Shown here: in pieces, positions 1 to 15,810 of the stretch
How the letters are laid out: every line of letters starts with the position of its first letter
Numbering within the stretch: the first letter of the stretch is position 1
NCBI GenBank assembly: GCA_902806595.1
Contig: CADCXC010000013.1
Location: 1 to 64,000 of the forward strand
Length of the DNA: 64,000 nt
Source: Pyrenopolyporus hunteri
Taxonomy: Eukaryota; Ascomycota; Sordariomycetes; Xylariales; Hypoxylaceae
Direction of reading: 5' to 3'
Notes under the pieces: model-generated
Databases searched by the model: none
The model's input: the letters and a program-made list of their open reading frames with translations, nothing else
Told to the model about the DNA's origin: nothing
Made by a program: the position numbers and the translations under genes

Positions 1-440
1 ATTCATTTTATACTACCTTTAAAAAACCGTCGTAAAAATCCACCACATATTTACCTTATCTACCTTTAAAAAACCGTCGCGAAAATTTACTCTATACCAC
101 TTTATACTACCTTTCGAAAAAACCGTCGTAAAAGTCTATTTTATACTACTTTTAAAAAATCGTCGCGAAAATTTACCTTATATTACTTTATACCACTTTT
201 CGAAAAAATCGTCGTAAAAATTTATTTTATACTACTTTTAAAAAAATCGTTACGAAAATTTACCCTATACTACTTTATATTATTTTTCGAAAAACCGTCG
301 TAAAAATTCACTTTATATTACTTTTAAAAAATCGTTGATTTATTTTATATTATTTTTATATTACTTTTAGAAAAAGAAAAATCTATTGTTGTCTTTTTAA
401 TTTGCATATTATTTTTCGAAAAAACCGTCGTAAATTTATT
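1..440. repeat. ~86-bp tandem repeat array, RIP-decayed
   Basis: A core reading roughly accgtcgtaaaa recurs at about 26, 73, 123, 160, 209, 247, 295, 332 and 424. Alternate cores are 86-87 bp apart (73-160-247 and 123-209-295), so the unit is about 86 bp with two related halves. The flanking phrase tttataccactttt also repeats. About four to five units are visible and the array is cut by the window edge, so it may be longer. Copies differ mainly by C/T changes. Confidence 0.8.
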
Positions 441-540
441 CGTATAATTTTTTTATATTTAATTTTAAATATATAATTCGAAAAATTCTTCGAAAAATAA
501 TAAAAATATATCGAATTAAAATTAAATTTATATAATTAAA

Positions 541-804
541 TTATAATAATATAACTTCGTATTAAAATATTTATCGTAACGATAATAATAATAAATATAT
601 TTTTATTAAATGTTTTATTATTTTACGTAATAAACATTTAAAATATAAATTTTTAAAAATAATATAAATATCGATTAATACGAAATTAACTTATTTATAA
701 CTTTTACATATATATAATTTAATTAATTTTATTTATTTTTATATTTTTATTATATAATTACATAATAATTTTTCGATTATTAATTAATAATTTTTATTCG
801 TTTA
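541..804 (+). repeat. Copy A of ~260-bp dispersed direct repeat (LTR-like)
   Basis: This segment aligns along its length with those at 11,934-12,190, 12,297-12,562 and 20,151-20,412, all in the same orientation. Shared landmarks in order are ataatataa, a block around tttatcgtaacgataata, ttttacgtaataaa, atcgattaatacgaaatta, and a 3' part rich in attaattaataa. Copies A and D are the most alike and differ mostly by transitions. The size and same-strand arrangement fit long terminal repeats of a retrotransposon, but no TG...CA ends or target duplication could be fixed after RIP. Confidence 0.75.
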
Positions 805-3800
805 ATATAAATTTATATAATTAAATATATATAATTAAATTTATTCGATTCGAATTTTTAAATAAAATTATACGTTAAATTAAAATTAAATTTATATTAA
901 ATTTATATAATTCAATTTTTCGTATAAATTTATTTAATTCGATTTATTTAATTAAATTAATTTAATTAATAAAATTACTTATTAAAATGTAAATAACTTT
1001 AAATATAATAATATAACATTTAATAAAACGATTTAATTAATTAAATAAACGCGTAATATAAATTGTTTAACGTAACGTACGCGTAATTTATTAACGTAAC
1101 GTATAACTTATATAACGTAAAAATATAACTCGTAAATTTTACATAATTAAATTTTTTTATTTAAAAAAATTAAAATATATTTCGAAATTTTTTTTAAATA
1201 AAGTTAAATAATCGATAATAAATTTAAATACGATTTCGTTATTTTATTTTATATATACTTAAATATTTAAAGTAAATATATAAAATTATAATTAAAATAA
1301 TAAAATAATTATTAAACTTTTTATTTAAATTTTAAAATAATATATATATATATATTTACATATATTAAACGATTTTTATATACGTAAATATACATATATT
1401 TATAAAACATTAATAATTATTACATAAAAAACATTTAATTAAATATTAAATTAATATATATTTAATTAATAAAAATAAAGTTAAATTATTATTAACTTTA
1501 ATTTTTTATCGTAAATTTATATAAAATATTAAATAACGCGTTTTTATCGAAATATTTTTAATTATAATTTTAACGAAATATAATATAATTTTTATTAAAA
1601 TCCTTTATTATATTTTTACTATTATAATAAAATTAACTATATAATAAAAAAATAACTACATTTTATACGAATTATTTAATTATTTTTAACTTTTAATTTA
1701 AATATATATATTAATTATTAATTAAAATATTTAATATATATTTATAATAAAATAACTACGATTTTTTACGATTTTTTTTATAATTTAATATCGTAATTTT
1801 ATTTTATAACTTTTTACGACCCTTTTACAACGCTTTTTACGATTTTTATTATAATTTTATAATATTTATAATTTTTATTAATTTCGCTATTATATTTACT
1901 TCGATATATACGATTATATAAATATTATACTTTTATATTTTTAAATAAAATTTTATTTTTTACTTTTATATTTTTTTAATATAAAATAATTATATCTTTC
2001 GTAAAAAATCTTTTAAATTATTTTATGTAATTTACTTTAAAATAATTAAATATTAATTAATATACTTTTTATTAAACCTTATAAACATTTATATTAAATT
2101 ATATTACATCTATATTTTCGTTTTTAAATACATTCGTTTAAATAATATTTATATTTTTTTATATATATTATAAACCCGTTATTTAAAATTTCATTAAATT
2201 TTAACTTTAATTTTCGATTTTAATTATATATTATTCGAAATATTCTTTTAAAATATAATTTTACATATAAAAATACGTTACATCGTTAATAAATTTTAAC
2301 GAATAAATTATAAATTATTTATATATAATCGTTACGTTTTTAATATTAAAAACCGTTAAAATTATATTCGATTAATGGTTTTTATTTTTTATATTAATTA
2401 TATTAATTTAAAATCGTGTTTTAAATTTATAACGTAATTTTACATTAATTTCTCCTAAATTTAATTACATTATATTTATATAATCGATAATAATATAATT
2501 TTTATTTAATTAAAACTTAATACGATAATTATTTTATTAATATACGAAATCGATAATTTTTATTTTATTATATTTTTATATATAATATATAACGCGATTT
2601 AATTAATTAAATTCTTTTATTAAATAATTAAATTTTATAAAATTCGTTGAAATAATTTTAAAATTATTAATTATAAAAAAAAAAAAAAAATAATTACATT
2701 TTTAATACGTATAATTTAACGTAAAATTACGTTAATTAATAATTATAACTACTATTATTCGATTTTTCGATTTTATTTATTCGTTTCCTATTTATATAAA
2801 TTTAAAATTTAATAACTTTATATCTTAATTTTTTAATTTCGTTCGAATTTTACATAATTATCGACGATTTTAAATTATAATTAATTAAAACTACGTTTAA
2901 ATTATAAAAAGATTTCGATTTTATAATCCGTTCGTATATATTATAATCGAATTTTTAATTCGAAAATAATAAAAAAATTAATTTAATATATTTAAAAGTT
3001 AAAAATTATATTTATTTATATTAATTTATAATATTTTATAAAAATACGCGTTAATATACGCGTAAATTTTAAACCTATCGAAATTTAATTTATAATATTT
3101 ATTTATAAATTAAATATAATTAAATCTTAAAATTATAAACTTTTACGCGTTTTCGCTTTATATTTAATTTATTATTAATTTATTATCGTATAATTTCCGG
3201 GTAAAATTATTGATATATAATATAAATTATATTTTTCGTAACTAAAAGTTAAATATTTCGATAAACGCGTTCGAAAATATTATCTTTTTTAAATTTTTAA
3301 AACGTTTAAAACTTATTTATAATTTTAAAAAATTCGTGTATTTTAAATATATTATATACCCGTTTAATTAAATTATTAATTTTTTTATATTATTTTCGAT
3401 TTTAATATAAATAAAAACGCTTTATTAATATTAAAGTTTTATTAATTAAATCGAAATAAAATTTCATTATTACGAAAATTTTTTTATAAAAAAATAACGT
3501 ATAAATTAAATAAATTCTTCGATATAAAATATCGAATTATATCGACATTTTTTATTATCGTAATTTACGTTATAAAATCGTAAAAATAAATTAATTTTAA
3601 ACCTTTTAAATTTTAAATAATTAATAATTTAAATATATAAAAATTTAATATTAAAAATTTAAAAAATTTTTTTAACGTTATTTATATTTAATTTATTTTT
3701 ATAAATGTTTCATTTATTAAAATATCGTTAAAAACCGCCGGTTAATAATAATGTTATATTTTTTCGAAACTTTTATAATATTTCGTTTTAAAAATTTTAT

Positions 3801-6800
3801 CTATTAAATACCATCGAATAATTTAATTTTTTAAATAATTATTTAAGTTTTAAATTAACATATAATAATTTAAAACGATTTTAACATTATATTAAAATAT
3901 AAATAACTTTATAAATAAATAAATATATTAAAATTTATAAAATATAAATTTTCATATTATTAATATCGATTTATTTAATTAATATAATTATTATTATTTA
4001 TATTAAATATAATATAAATTTTACGGAATATATATAAAATATTTACCGTTTATTACTATATAAAATTAACTTTTCCTTAAAATTAAAATTTTTCGCATAT
4101 ATACGATATAATAAAACCTTAAATTTTAACTTAATTATAATAATAAATCGACTTTAATAAAATGTATTTATTTTCGAATCGTTATTATTTTAATAAAAAC
4201 TTAAAGTTAAAACTAAAATATATAACGCTTTTCGATATTATCGAAAAAAACGTTTATCGAAACGCGTAAAAAATTCCCCGATTTTAAAAATATGTAAAAT
4301 TTTTTAAAACGACCGATAATAAATATTCGTTAATAATCGTTTAAAATAATATATATCGATTTATATATTTATTAAAAATATATTTAATATAAACGATTTT
4401 ATAATAATTTTATAAAATATTTTTTCGTAAAAATTTTTATAATATATATTTAATATATAAAAACGTAATATATAAAGTTTTATTAATTTAATTTCGATAT
4501 AATAAATCGATTATTATATTAACTTATCGAAATATTTCGTTAATTTATAATCGCTTTTATAAATAACGTCGTAATAAAAAAATAATTATATAAAATTCGA
4601 TATATACTTAAATAAAATTATATAAATAATAATATATAAATTTTCGAATTTTTTTTTTAAATTATATAAATATTATTAATATAACTATAAATAAAATTTA
4701 CGTATCTTTTATTTATTATACGTATATATATTAAAGTATATTTATTTATAAATAATTTTACGATTTTATTATTATAATTTTATTATTATATTTAAATATA
4801 CTTAATTAATTAATTATATATTTAACGTTATAATAAAAAAAAAAACTTAAACTTTTTTTAAATTATAAAATTACGTTTAATTTATATTATTATATCCTAT
4901 AAAATTAACTTATTAATATATATAATAATATTTTAATTTTTTTTATTAATTCTTTCGAATAAATTCGCATTTAATTACGATATTAAAATATATTTAAATA
5001 TAATTAAATCGTTAAACATTCGATAAATTTATATATTTTTTTCGTAAAAATTTATTCGTTATTTTTAATATAAAATTTTTATAATACGTTTTTATTTTAA
5101 TATTATAATCGAAACCGATAAATTTTAATATAAAATTAATTAATTAACGTAAATTATTTTTTAATTTAACCTATAAAAACGCGCGAAATAACGATTTTAT
5201 ACACATAAAAAATAAAATATATATTTTAATTTTTATAATTATTAATTATATTATTTATATATTTACCGAAAAATTATAATTTCGATATCCCTTTATAAAT
5301 TTAATAAATTAAACATTAAAAAATCGTTTTTTACTTACTTTAATTTTATATTATTATTTTATATTATACATTATTATTTATTTTTTAACGATGTCGAAAA
5401 ATATTACATATTTCGAATTTTACGAAAATAATTTTAACTATATAATAATATATAAAATAATTTTTAAATTTTATTTCGAAATAAATCGTAAAATTTATTA
5501 TTTTTATTATAAATTTTATCATCTTTTAATTATTAATTTTATAAATAATTATTAACTTTTATACGAAAATTTAATTACTTTATTTAATATTTAATTTAAC
5601 GATACGATTACGATATCTTTTAACGAAATACTTTCCATTTTATAAAATAATTTACCCGTTACGTAATTTAATAATTTAAACGTTATATTTTACGGTCGAA
5701 GTATTTTATTATCGCGTAAATTATCTTTAAATACGCCGTTTTAAAACTTATAATCGAAGATTAATATAATCGAAAAAAAATAATTAAAATATAAGTCGTT
5801 TATCGGGTATAATTTTAAAATAGTTTTTATTTAAATAAATTTAAAATTTAACGTAATAAAAAAAAACATTAAATTATAAAAAATTCGATTAATTTATAAT
5901 TAAATTTATAATATAATTTATTTTAAAATATATACGTATATTTATAACTTTTATATATGTATTAATAAAAATAATAAAATAAAAGAAAAATTAATGTCGA
6001 TCGAAATAACGGAAAATTATAAATTTAATCGATATAAAATTTAAAATTATTTAATAAATATTTACGTTAAAAACGATTAATATTTCGATTTTTTTATATT
6101 CGAATAAAATTACGTTATAATATTAATTAAAACGAAGCGTTTTAAATTTATATAAAGTTAACAAACGTATAATTTATAAATATATTAAATATATAAAATT
6201 CGTTTAATACGTTAAAATAACGTAAATATTTAAAATAAAAATAATAAATATCGTTAATTATAAAAAAATAACGGTAAATAATTTATTTAATAGGGATAAT
6301 ATACTTTAAAATTTTATAAAAAATATAATTAAAAATAAAATATATAAAACTTATATAATTATATATAAAAATAAAATTTTAACTTTACGAAAAAAAATTA
6401 AAGCGTTATTTCGAACGTTTATAAATTTATTTCTCGATAAAAAAAATTAAAATACCCCCTCGTTTAATTAACCCCCTTTTTAAATTAAATAATTTCGCTT
6501 TTATTTAATTATTTTTTTTTGTTAAATTATATTTATTCGTTTAATTAAAATTTTTCGTTAAATTAAACTTTTACGTTTAATATAATTATTAACTTTTAAA
6601 TCGATTGTAATTTAACTTCGTTAATAAAGTCGTAATAAAAATAACTTTTAAAACTATTTAACTCGTTATTAAAAAAAACCGTAAAAACGTATCGAAATTT
6701 TACGTTATTATTAAAGTTTAAAATTTATAATATAAACGTAAATTTAATTAAAATTTTTATAATTATTATTAATATCGAATTAAAGTAATTTTAACGTCGA

Positions 6801-9800
6801 TATTTTTAAACGAAATTTCATTTTTATAACATTTAAAATTTCGAGTATTATTATTAACTTTATCGAAAATTTAATTAATTTTATTAAAAATCCTACCGAT
6901 AATAATATTTTACTTTTAAACGTTAATAAAATAATCAAATAAACGATATAAAAAAAAAAGTTAAAACTAACCGTATTATAAAATAAATAAATTATAAATA
7001 CATCGATTATCGAAAAAATAATTTCGTCGAAATAATTTAACGTTCATTTATAATTAAAATTACTTAAAATATAAAAAAACATCGAATATAATTAATTTAA
7101 TTTATTATTAACTAAAAAAACACTATTTTTATTAAATAACATTATAAAAACTTTTATTATTACATTAAACTTTATTAATAATAATTACTTTAAAATATTT
7201 ATTAATTCGACCCGTTATATCGTTTTCGATATTAATCGTTTACCTTTATTTAATATATAAAATAAAAAACGAAAACTTAATTAATCGTCGATCGAATTTA
7301 TTAAATTAATTAATAAAAACGAATCGATAACGCGTTTTAAAACTTATATTATTTAATTTATAAACGTTTATATACGCGATACGATTAAAGTTAAAACGCG
7401 ATATATTATTACGAACGTAATTAATATAAAATTACGTCGTAATTTATTTAAACTTTATTTAAATAAAAAAAAAATTAATTAATTATTTTTTATTATAATA
7501 AATATAAATTAAAAAATAAATTTTAAATATTATATAATTAAACCATTTAAAAATAATTAAATATATTTCTATTATCGTTTTTTTATTTTATATAATATAT
7601 ATACGATATAAACTTATATAACTATATTTTAAATAAATTTTATTACTTTATTTAATAAAATTTTTTATTTTTTATTAACGATTTCGTCGTCGTTTTTCCT
7701 TATAAACGATATTAAACGCGTCATTTTTTTTTTTTTAACATATATAAAACCATTAATTTATTTTTAAAATCCACTTAAACGTTAATTCGTTCGAAAACTA
7801 TTATATATTTATATTATTTTTTATATTTTTTTTTATAATTATATACTTTTTAATCGATAAAAAAAATTATAAAATTCGTTAACGTAAATACGAAGTTTAA
7901 AATAAAAATTAAAATTAATATTAAAATTAACATTATTATATATTATTAATATAATTATTTTAAATTTTTCCTTTTAAATATATAAATTTATAAATAAATA
8001 ACGTAAACCCCCGTCGTTATAATAATAATAAACGTACGCGTCATTTATTAAATTTATATTTCGATTTATAAATACGAAAGTAATTATATATATTTTCCAT
8101 AAATTACGCCCGTTTATATATTAATTATATCGTTATTTATTAATACGTAAAAAATTATAAATTTAAATATATAAAATAAAAATATTTTTTAATAATATAT
8201 TAATAATATATTATAAATAAATGTAAATTTTAATTAACGATTATATCGTCGATTTATTATCGAAAATAATTTAATATAATTAATACGTTAATTATTTTTA
8301 TCGATATACGTTTAAAACGTAAAATTAATAAAAATACGACGATATCGTAAATAAAAATAAATAAATTAATCATATAAAAATAAACGGTTTAAACGGTTTT
8401 TATACGATTATAAAAGTTATAAAATTATATTAATTATATAAATATCGTTATAATTAACTTATTTAATATATATATAAATAAACTTTTAATTTTTTTTTAA
8501 AAAATTAAAATAAATATTATACGATATGTTAATTATTAAAATCGTAATTATAAAAACGTTTAATAAAAAATAATATAAAATACGTTAAATAAATTTATAT
8601 TATTTTATAAAAATAAAAAAACGTTAAAAAATTTAAATTCGAATATAAATTTATTTTTATTAACGCGCGTAAAAATAAAACTTATTATATATTCGAAAGT
8701 AAATATAATTTATATATAAAAACGGTAAAATATTATTATATTTATTATTAATTATTTAAATTTATTTATTATAATTCGATAATAAAATTTATTTAATAAA
8801 ATTATAATATTATATTTATTTATTTAATTTAATTAATAAAACGAATAAAAATTTAAATTTAATTAAAATTACGTTATTAACATTTTATTAATTATAAAAT
8901 AAAAAATAAAATATAAATTACGATTTATAAAATCGTTAAATTTTAATATATACCTTCCCTTCTTCTTTCCTTTATATATATACTATAACAATATTATAAT
9001 ATTAATATAAACGCTTATTTATAACTTCGATAACTATAAAAACTTTTTTAAATTTTATCGATTTTATTTCGTTAAAATTTATATTTAAAATTTTTAAAAT
9101 TTAATTTAATTCGAAATTTATCGAAAATAAATATATTAATTATAATTTAATTATATAAATATTTATTAAATAATCTTTAAATATTATCCATTAATTTACT
9201 TTATAATATTTCGATGATAATATTATTTTCGATAAATTTAAATAATTTAAATATAACTTCGAAAATCGTAATATAATTATTAATAAATCGCGCGAAAAAA
9301 TTATAATTTTTAAAATAAAATTTTAATTAATATTAAAATATTTAAAAAATTAAATATAAAATATAAAAAAATAACTTATAATATTTAAAATCGAACCTTA
9401 AAACGAACGTTAAAAACGTTAAATCGAATATTTATACGCGTATTTATATTATTAAAACGTACGTTTAAAATATTAAAATAAACGTTTATATAATTAAAAC
9501 GTATTTTACACGTATTAATATTAATTTATAAATAAAATATTTATATTATTTTAAATTTATTATAATATATATAAAATTTATTAATTTTATTAAACGGCCG
9601 AAAAATTCTTTAATTTAAAAAGTTTTTTATTAAATAAAATTATAAATTATATTATAAAATTAAAATCGAATTATAAATCGAATTATTCGACGTAATTAAC
9701 ATTTATATTATTTATATTAATTTAAATATATAATATTAAATTAATATTTAAGTAATAAAAATATAATAAAATATTTAAAAAAAGAAAAAATTAAAAATTA

Positions 9801-11933
9801 AAAAAACGAACTTAATACGTTTAAATATATTTTCACTTTATTATTTAAATATATATACCATATATACGTATTTATTAATATATTTAATATATATAAAATA
9901 ATAATACGAAATAATATAAATAATATATATAATTAAAATTATAAATAATTTAAAATTTAAAATATTTATTATTTTAATTAATTAAAATATAATATCGTTA
10001 TAATTACGTAATTATATAATAATTTATACTTCGTTCGATTTTTATATTAATATTATAATAATACGTAATTAATATATAACTCGTATATATAATATCGTAA
10101 ATTTAAAGCAATTTTTTAAAATCGCTTAAAAAAATATATACGAATAAAATAAAAATTTTTAAAATAAAAATTTAAATCGAAATTACCGATAAAACTTATA
10201 ATATAATTAATCGATTAATTTAATAAAATCGACTAATAAAATAAATAATAATAATAAATTTACCACGTAATTAAATAAATATAATTATATCCCCGATAAA
10301 AATTATAATTTATAATCGATTTTTAACTACATTAATTAACTTTTTAATTAATAACGTTTATTATTACCTTTATTTTTATAACCTACATTTAAAATTCGAA
10401 TATATTTAACTTTATTTTTTAATTAATACTTTATATAATAAAAATTATAATAAATAATATTATATTATAACTTATTATAAAATAATTTAAAAATTAACCG
10501 TTTAACTTTACGCTATAAAATAAATTTTAAAAATTAAAAGTAAATTTTTATTAATATTATAAAAAAAAAAATAAAAAAAATAAACTATAATTTTTTAAAT
10601 TACGAAGTTAATATAACGTATTTATATTATATAAAACGATATAATTTAATTTATCGATTATTTTACACCGTTAAACGATTATATAATATTATAATAATAA
10701 ATTTAAATAAATAATTATTTAATTATTATAATATAATAATTTATAAAAAAGTTTAAATTAAATTATATTATATTAATTTAAATATAAATATATTAAATAA
10801 AAGTCGTAATTATATTTTTAATAATTACGAAAACGTAAAAAAAAGAAATTTTTATAAAACGTATAAATATATAAACTTTTTAAAACTACTTCTATAATTT
10901 TACATTATAAATATACTTTTTTATATATATATATTATATATAAACATTTATATAAAAAATGTAAAAATAAATTATCGTTTTATTATATTAAACGTTAAAT
11001 TAATCGATTCGAAATTATTAATTTATTATTAAAAATTTTAATTAAAAAATTAACTTTTAAATAATTTTAAATAATATTTACCATTATAAAATATTTAAAT
11101 AAATAAATATATAAATATTATTACTACGAAATTTTAATTATTTTAACATTAATTTAAATTTTAAATTAATTTTTTTTAAAATATTTTATTATTTTATTAT
11201 ATTTCGTTTTATTATTTATTTAATATTTCGATTATTATAAATTTTTTAATATAATTTAATTTATAATTTAATTTTATTATAATAATCGAATATAATAATA
11301 AATTAATATAAGAATTATTAAAGTTTATAAACTTTTTCGTAATTTATAAAAGTTAATAAATTTCGAATTTAATTAATATAATTAATACACGGTTAAATAA
11401 TTTAAAAATTTAGATTATTACGTAATTAAATAATTTTAAAATTTAAATAAATAATCGATTTAAAACTTTAAAAATTCGATTAAATAAAAAATTTATTACC
11501 TTAAATATTCGTTTAAAAATTACGTAAAAAATTTCATTTATATTTATATTTAATTATTTACGTATTTAAGTATTAAAATTATATTATAAGGATATTAATA
11601 TTTTTACACGATTCGTAAATAATAATATTACGTAAATAAATGTTAAATTCGAACCATTTTTATTTATATAAAATAACACCGTTATTAAAAAATTATAAAA
11701 TAAATTAATAAACGATATAATAAAATTATTCGATAAAAAATTATATAATAAAATTATAATCGATATATTTACTTTTACTTTTAATAATTTTTAAATTAAA
11801 ACAAATTTCATTAACTTTAAAATTTAACATTAACGAATTAAAAATAATTAAATTTAAAAAAATTTTATTAATAATCGATGTTATTAACGTGTATATTTAA
11901 ATAATTAGAGTTTAAATATAAAAAAAATAAATG

Positions 11934-12190
11934 TAATAATGTAATTTTATATTAATGTATTTATTATAACAATAATAATAATAGATATAATTTTATTATA
12001 TATTTTGTTATTTTATGTAATAAACGATTAAATTATAAGTTTTAAATAAAGATATATTTTCGATTAATATAAATTTAATTTAATTTTTTTTTTTATATTT
12101 ATATAATTTAATTAATTTATTTTTTTTTTACTTTATATTATACGATCGTATAATATAAAATCGTTTATTATTTAATAAATTTTTATTATA
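11934..12190 (+). repeat. Copy B of the ~260-bp LTR-like direct repeat (most diverged)
   Basis: The order of landmarks is the same as in copy A (taataatgtaatttta, tattataacaataataata, ttttatgtaataaacga, tcgattaatataaattta), but there are more substitutions and small length changes. It lies only about 100 bp before copy C, so the two form a head-to-tail pair at the junction between two AT-rich intervals. Confidence 0.6.
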
Positions 12191-12296
12191 TTAATAATAA
12201 AAAAAATTACTTTTTAAATTAATCGATTTTTATAATTATTAAATTAAAAAAAAATGTATAATTATTTAATTTTAATATAATTTTTCGTTTTAATAT

Positions 12297-12562
12297 TTAT
12301 AATAATATAATTTCATATTAACGTATTTATCGTAACGATAATAATAGTAAATATATTTTTATTAAATATATCGTCGTTTTACGTAATAAATAATTAAGAT
12401 ATAACTTTTAAAAGTAAATATATTTATCGATTAATATAAAATTAATCGATTTATAACTTTTACATTTTTATAATTTAATTAATTTATTTATTTCGTTATT
12501 TTTTATTATATAATCGTATATTAATTAATCGATTATAAATTAATAATTTTTTATTTATTTAA
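12297..12562 (+). repeat. Copy C of the ~260-bp LTR-like direct repeat
   Basis: It is closely similar to copies A and D through the blocks tttatcgtaacgataata, ttttacgtaataaata and atcgattaatataaaatta, and through the attaattaatcgatta region near its end. It lies about 7.85 kb upstream of copy D in the same orientation, a spacing typical of LTR retrotransposons. Confidence 0.72.
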
Positions 12563-15500
12563 TAATATTATATTTAATTTTTTAAATATTTTATTTTATA
12601 ATATATAAATTTCGTTTTAAATTTATAAAAACGGTTAGAAAAAAAAAAAAATAGTTGTAATTTAAAAATTATAAATTTAATATATATTATACAAAATAAT
12701 AAAATTATTTCTAAATTCGCCGTCGATTATTTAAATTTATTAAATATTTACTTACTTTAAATAAATAAATAATAAATTATAAATTACGAATATTATTTAT
12801 ATTATAATAAGTAATTTAAAATTTAAATTTTTATATAAACGTTTTATAACCTTTTTTTTATTATTATATCGATAAAATAAATATTTTACTTAAAATACGA
12901 AATATTTTATTAATTAAATAACGAAATTAATATATTTAATTCGATTTTTAAATCGATATTAAATATTAATAAATGGTAATTAATTTAAAAAATATTTAAA
13001 TATAAAAATTTTCGTTATTATTCGATTATTTACGAATTTATACGTATTTTATTATAGTAATTTTTACTTTTTTTACGTTTAATAAATTTTAAATTTTATA
13101 TTTTAAAACTTTCGATATATTAAGTTTTAAATAAAAATCGAATAATATTAATTTTTTAATAAAATTATATTTATCGACATCGATAATTTTTTCGTTAAAA
13201 TAAAATTTAAATTTTTTTATTAAGTTTACGTAGTATTATTTATTAATGTAGGTAATATTAATTACGTTTATATTTTTTAAAATATATAATATAGTATATT
13301 TTAAAGAAAATAAATTAATAAATTTATCGTATTTTTTTTTAAAATATATTTTAAATATTACGACGTGTAAAAAATTAAAGTATTTATAATTATTTTTTAA
13401 TAACGTGGTAATTTTTTCGAAGTCGTAAATTACCGTTTTATATCGACTTAATTAAACATCTTATATAATAATTATATTATACGGTAAAATATTTCGATGT
13501 TAAAAACTTTATTTATATATAAAATTTAAAACGTTTAAAATATCGTAAAAAAATATTAATCGCATCGACGTTAAAAATTTCGTTATAATATAATATTTAT
13601 AAAAAAAATACCTAATTAATAATATAACGATATAATATATATCGTAAAATAATTAATAATAAAACGAATTTAAATTATAATTACACTACGTTTTTAAAAT
13701 CGACACGAGGTAAATGTTAAAAAACGACTTATCGACGTAGATTTCGTTTCGTAAACTTTTTAAATAAAATGTTTTATAATGTCTTTTAATAACTATACTT
13801 TTTATAGTAATAAACTTTTCGTTTAATATTATTATATTCGATATAATAATATTAAATCTATTTATTATTATTAATCGATTATAAAAAATAATATTATTAA
13901 TATAATATTAAATAACGTAAAAAATAAAATTTAATTTAAAGTTTAATCGTAAAATCCCTTAAAGTTATTTATAAAAAAAAAATTTATTTCGTTATTAAAT
14001 AAAAACACTTATATTTTTATTACGAATAAAAAAATTTAAAATAAATTTTATCGATTCGATACGTATTCGATTATATTTTTTATAAAAAAAGATTTTTTAA
14101 TTATATTTTAAAATTATATTATTTTTATTAAATACGACGTCGATGTATTAAAATAAATAATTAAATAATATAACATATAATATAAAATATTTCGAACGTT
14201 AATAAAATCGAAATAACGTTAAAATAATTAAAAACATTAAATACGACCTTAATATTCTTAATAAAATATCCGTGTTTATATATAAACGATTAAAAAACCT
14301 TCCTTTAATTATTTATTCGAGGTTAAATTAATTAACTTTTTATATAATGTTTAAATAAAAATAAAATTATAAGATTAATAATTTAAAACTTAAAATAAAA
14401 GTTATTATTACATTTTATAAATAATAAATAAAATTATTATAATATTAATATTAAAATATTTAACCTAAAAATTTAATAATTTAACCTATTAATTAATAAA
14501 TTTTAAAATTATTAAAAATTATAATTAAAAACTTAATAAAAGTAAATAAAAGAAAAAAATTAATATACAAAACGTTTTTTAAAATAATTATATCTAATAA
14601 ATCGTAATCGTTAAATTAATAAAAAATTATTACTTTAAAAAAAAAAATAAACAAAAAAAAAAAATATTATCACTTAAATAAAAAACATTAAAATTTTATA
14701 TAAAATATTAAAAATACTTTTAAATAAATAATTATATATTAAAATATAAAATGTTAAAAATATTTAAATATTTAAAAATATTTATAAATATTTATTTAAT
14801 ATTTATTTTAATAAAAATTACGATATAAATTAATACTTTTATATAAATATATTAAATAAAAAAGTAATTTATTTTAAATTTATTTTAAAATATATTATTA
14901 TTTACTTATCGAATAAAACTTTAAAATATATTAAAAAATAAAAAATAATAACTTAATTTATATAAATAAATATTAATAAAAATTATAATATATTATAACA
15001 TTATATAATTTTTATATACGAATTATATATAAAATAAACCCTTTAATAAATTTAAATTAATCGAAACGTCGACGTTAAAAAAATTATTAATATTTTTTTA
15101 TACATTTATTTAATTTTTTTATTTATTTTTTATAAACTTTAATTTACTTTTATAATAATTTAATTTAATAAAAAATACTTTAATTCGAAATTATAAACTT
15201 TTATATGTCGTTAAATAAAAGAAATTTTTAAAAAATAATCCGAAGAAAAAAAAAAAACGAAAAATTTTAATATTATACCTATATTTATATTATCGCCGTT
15301 AATCCCTTCCATTAATAAACACTTTAAAAAAATTACCGACTTTAACGAACTTACTTTTAAAAAGGTTTAATTAAATTATTATCGTAATCCATTTATTTCT
15401 ATACGTTATATTTTATCCGAATTTAAAAAAAAAATAAACTTAACTTTTAATTAATATATTATTAATCGTATATTTCGATTACCTTATAATCGTAAATTAA

Positions 15501-15640
15501 ATAATTTAAATTATAATAAACGTATAAAATTATATTAAATTTATAACGTTTTTTTATCTAAATCATTAATATTTAATTTTAATAAACGATTTTTTACCTT
15601 CGTTTATTTAAATTTAACGTTAATTAAAAAATAATGTCGT

Positions 15641-15810
15641 CGTTTACTTTCGAATATAATTACCTTATCGAATTCGAATACATTAATCCTTTTATATTCT
15701 TTTATCGATAATATCTTCGCCGTTTACCTTCGAATATAACTATTTTATCGAATTTAAATACGTTAATTTTTATTACATTCCCCTATCGATAATATTTTCG
15801 CCGTATATAA
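15641..15810. repeat. ~80-bp tandem duplication inside the AT-rich block
   Basis: The segment beginning cgtttactttcgaatata at 15,641 is repeated at 15,721 with a few C/T differences, and the phrase atcgataatattttcgccgt recurs a third time ending near 15,806. The period is 80-81 bp. Both copies are somewhat richer in C than their surroundings. Confidence 0.7.
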
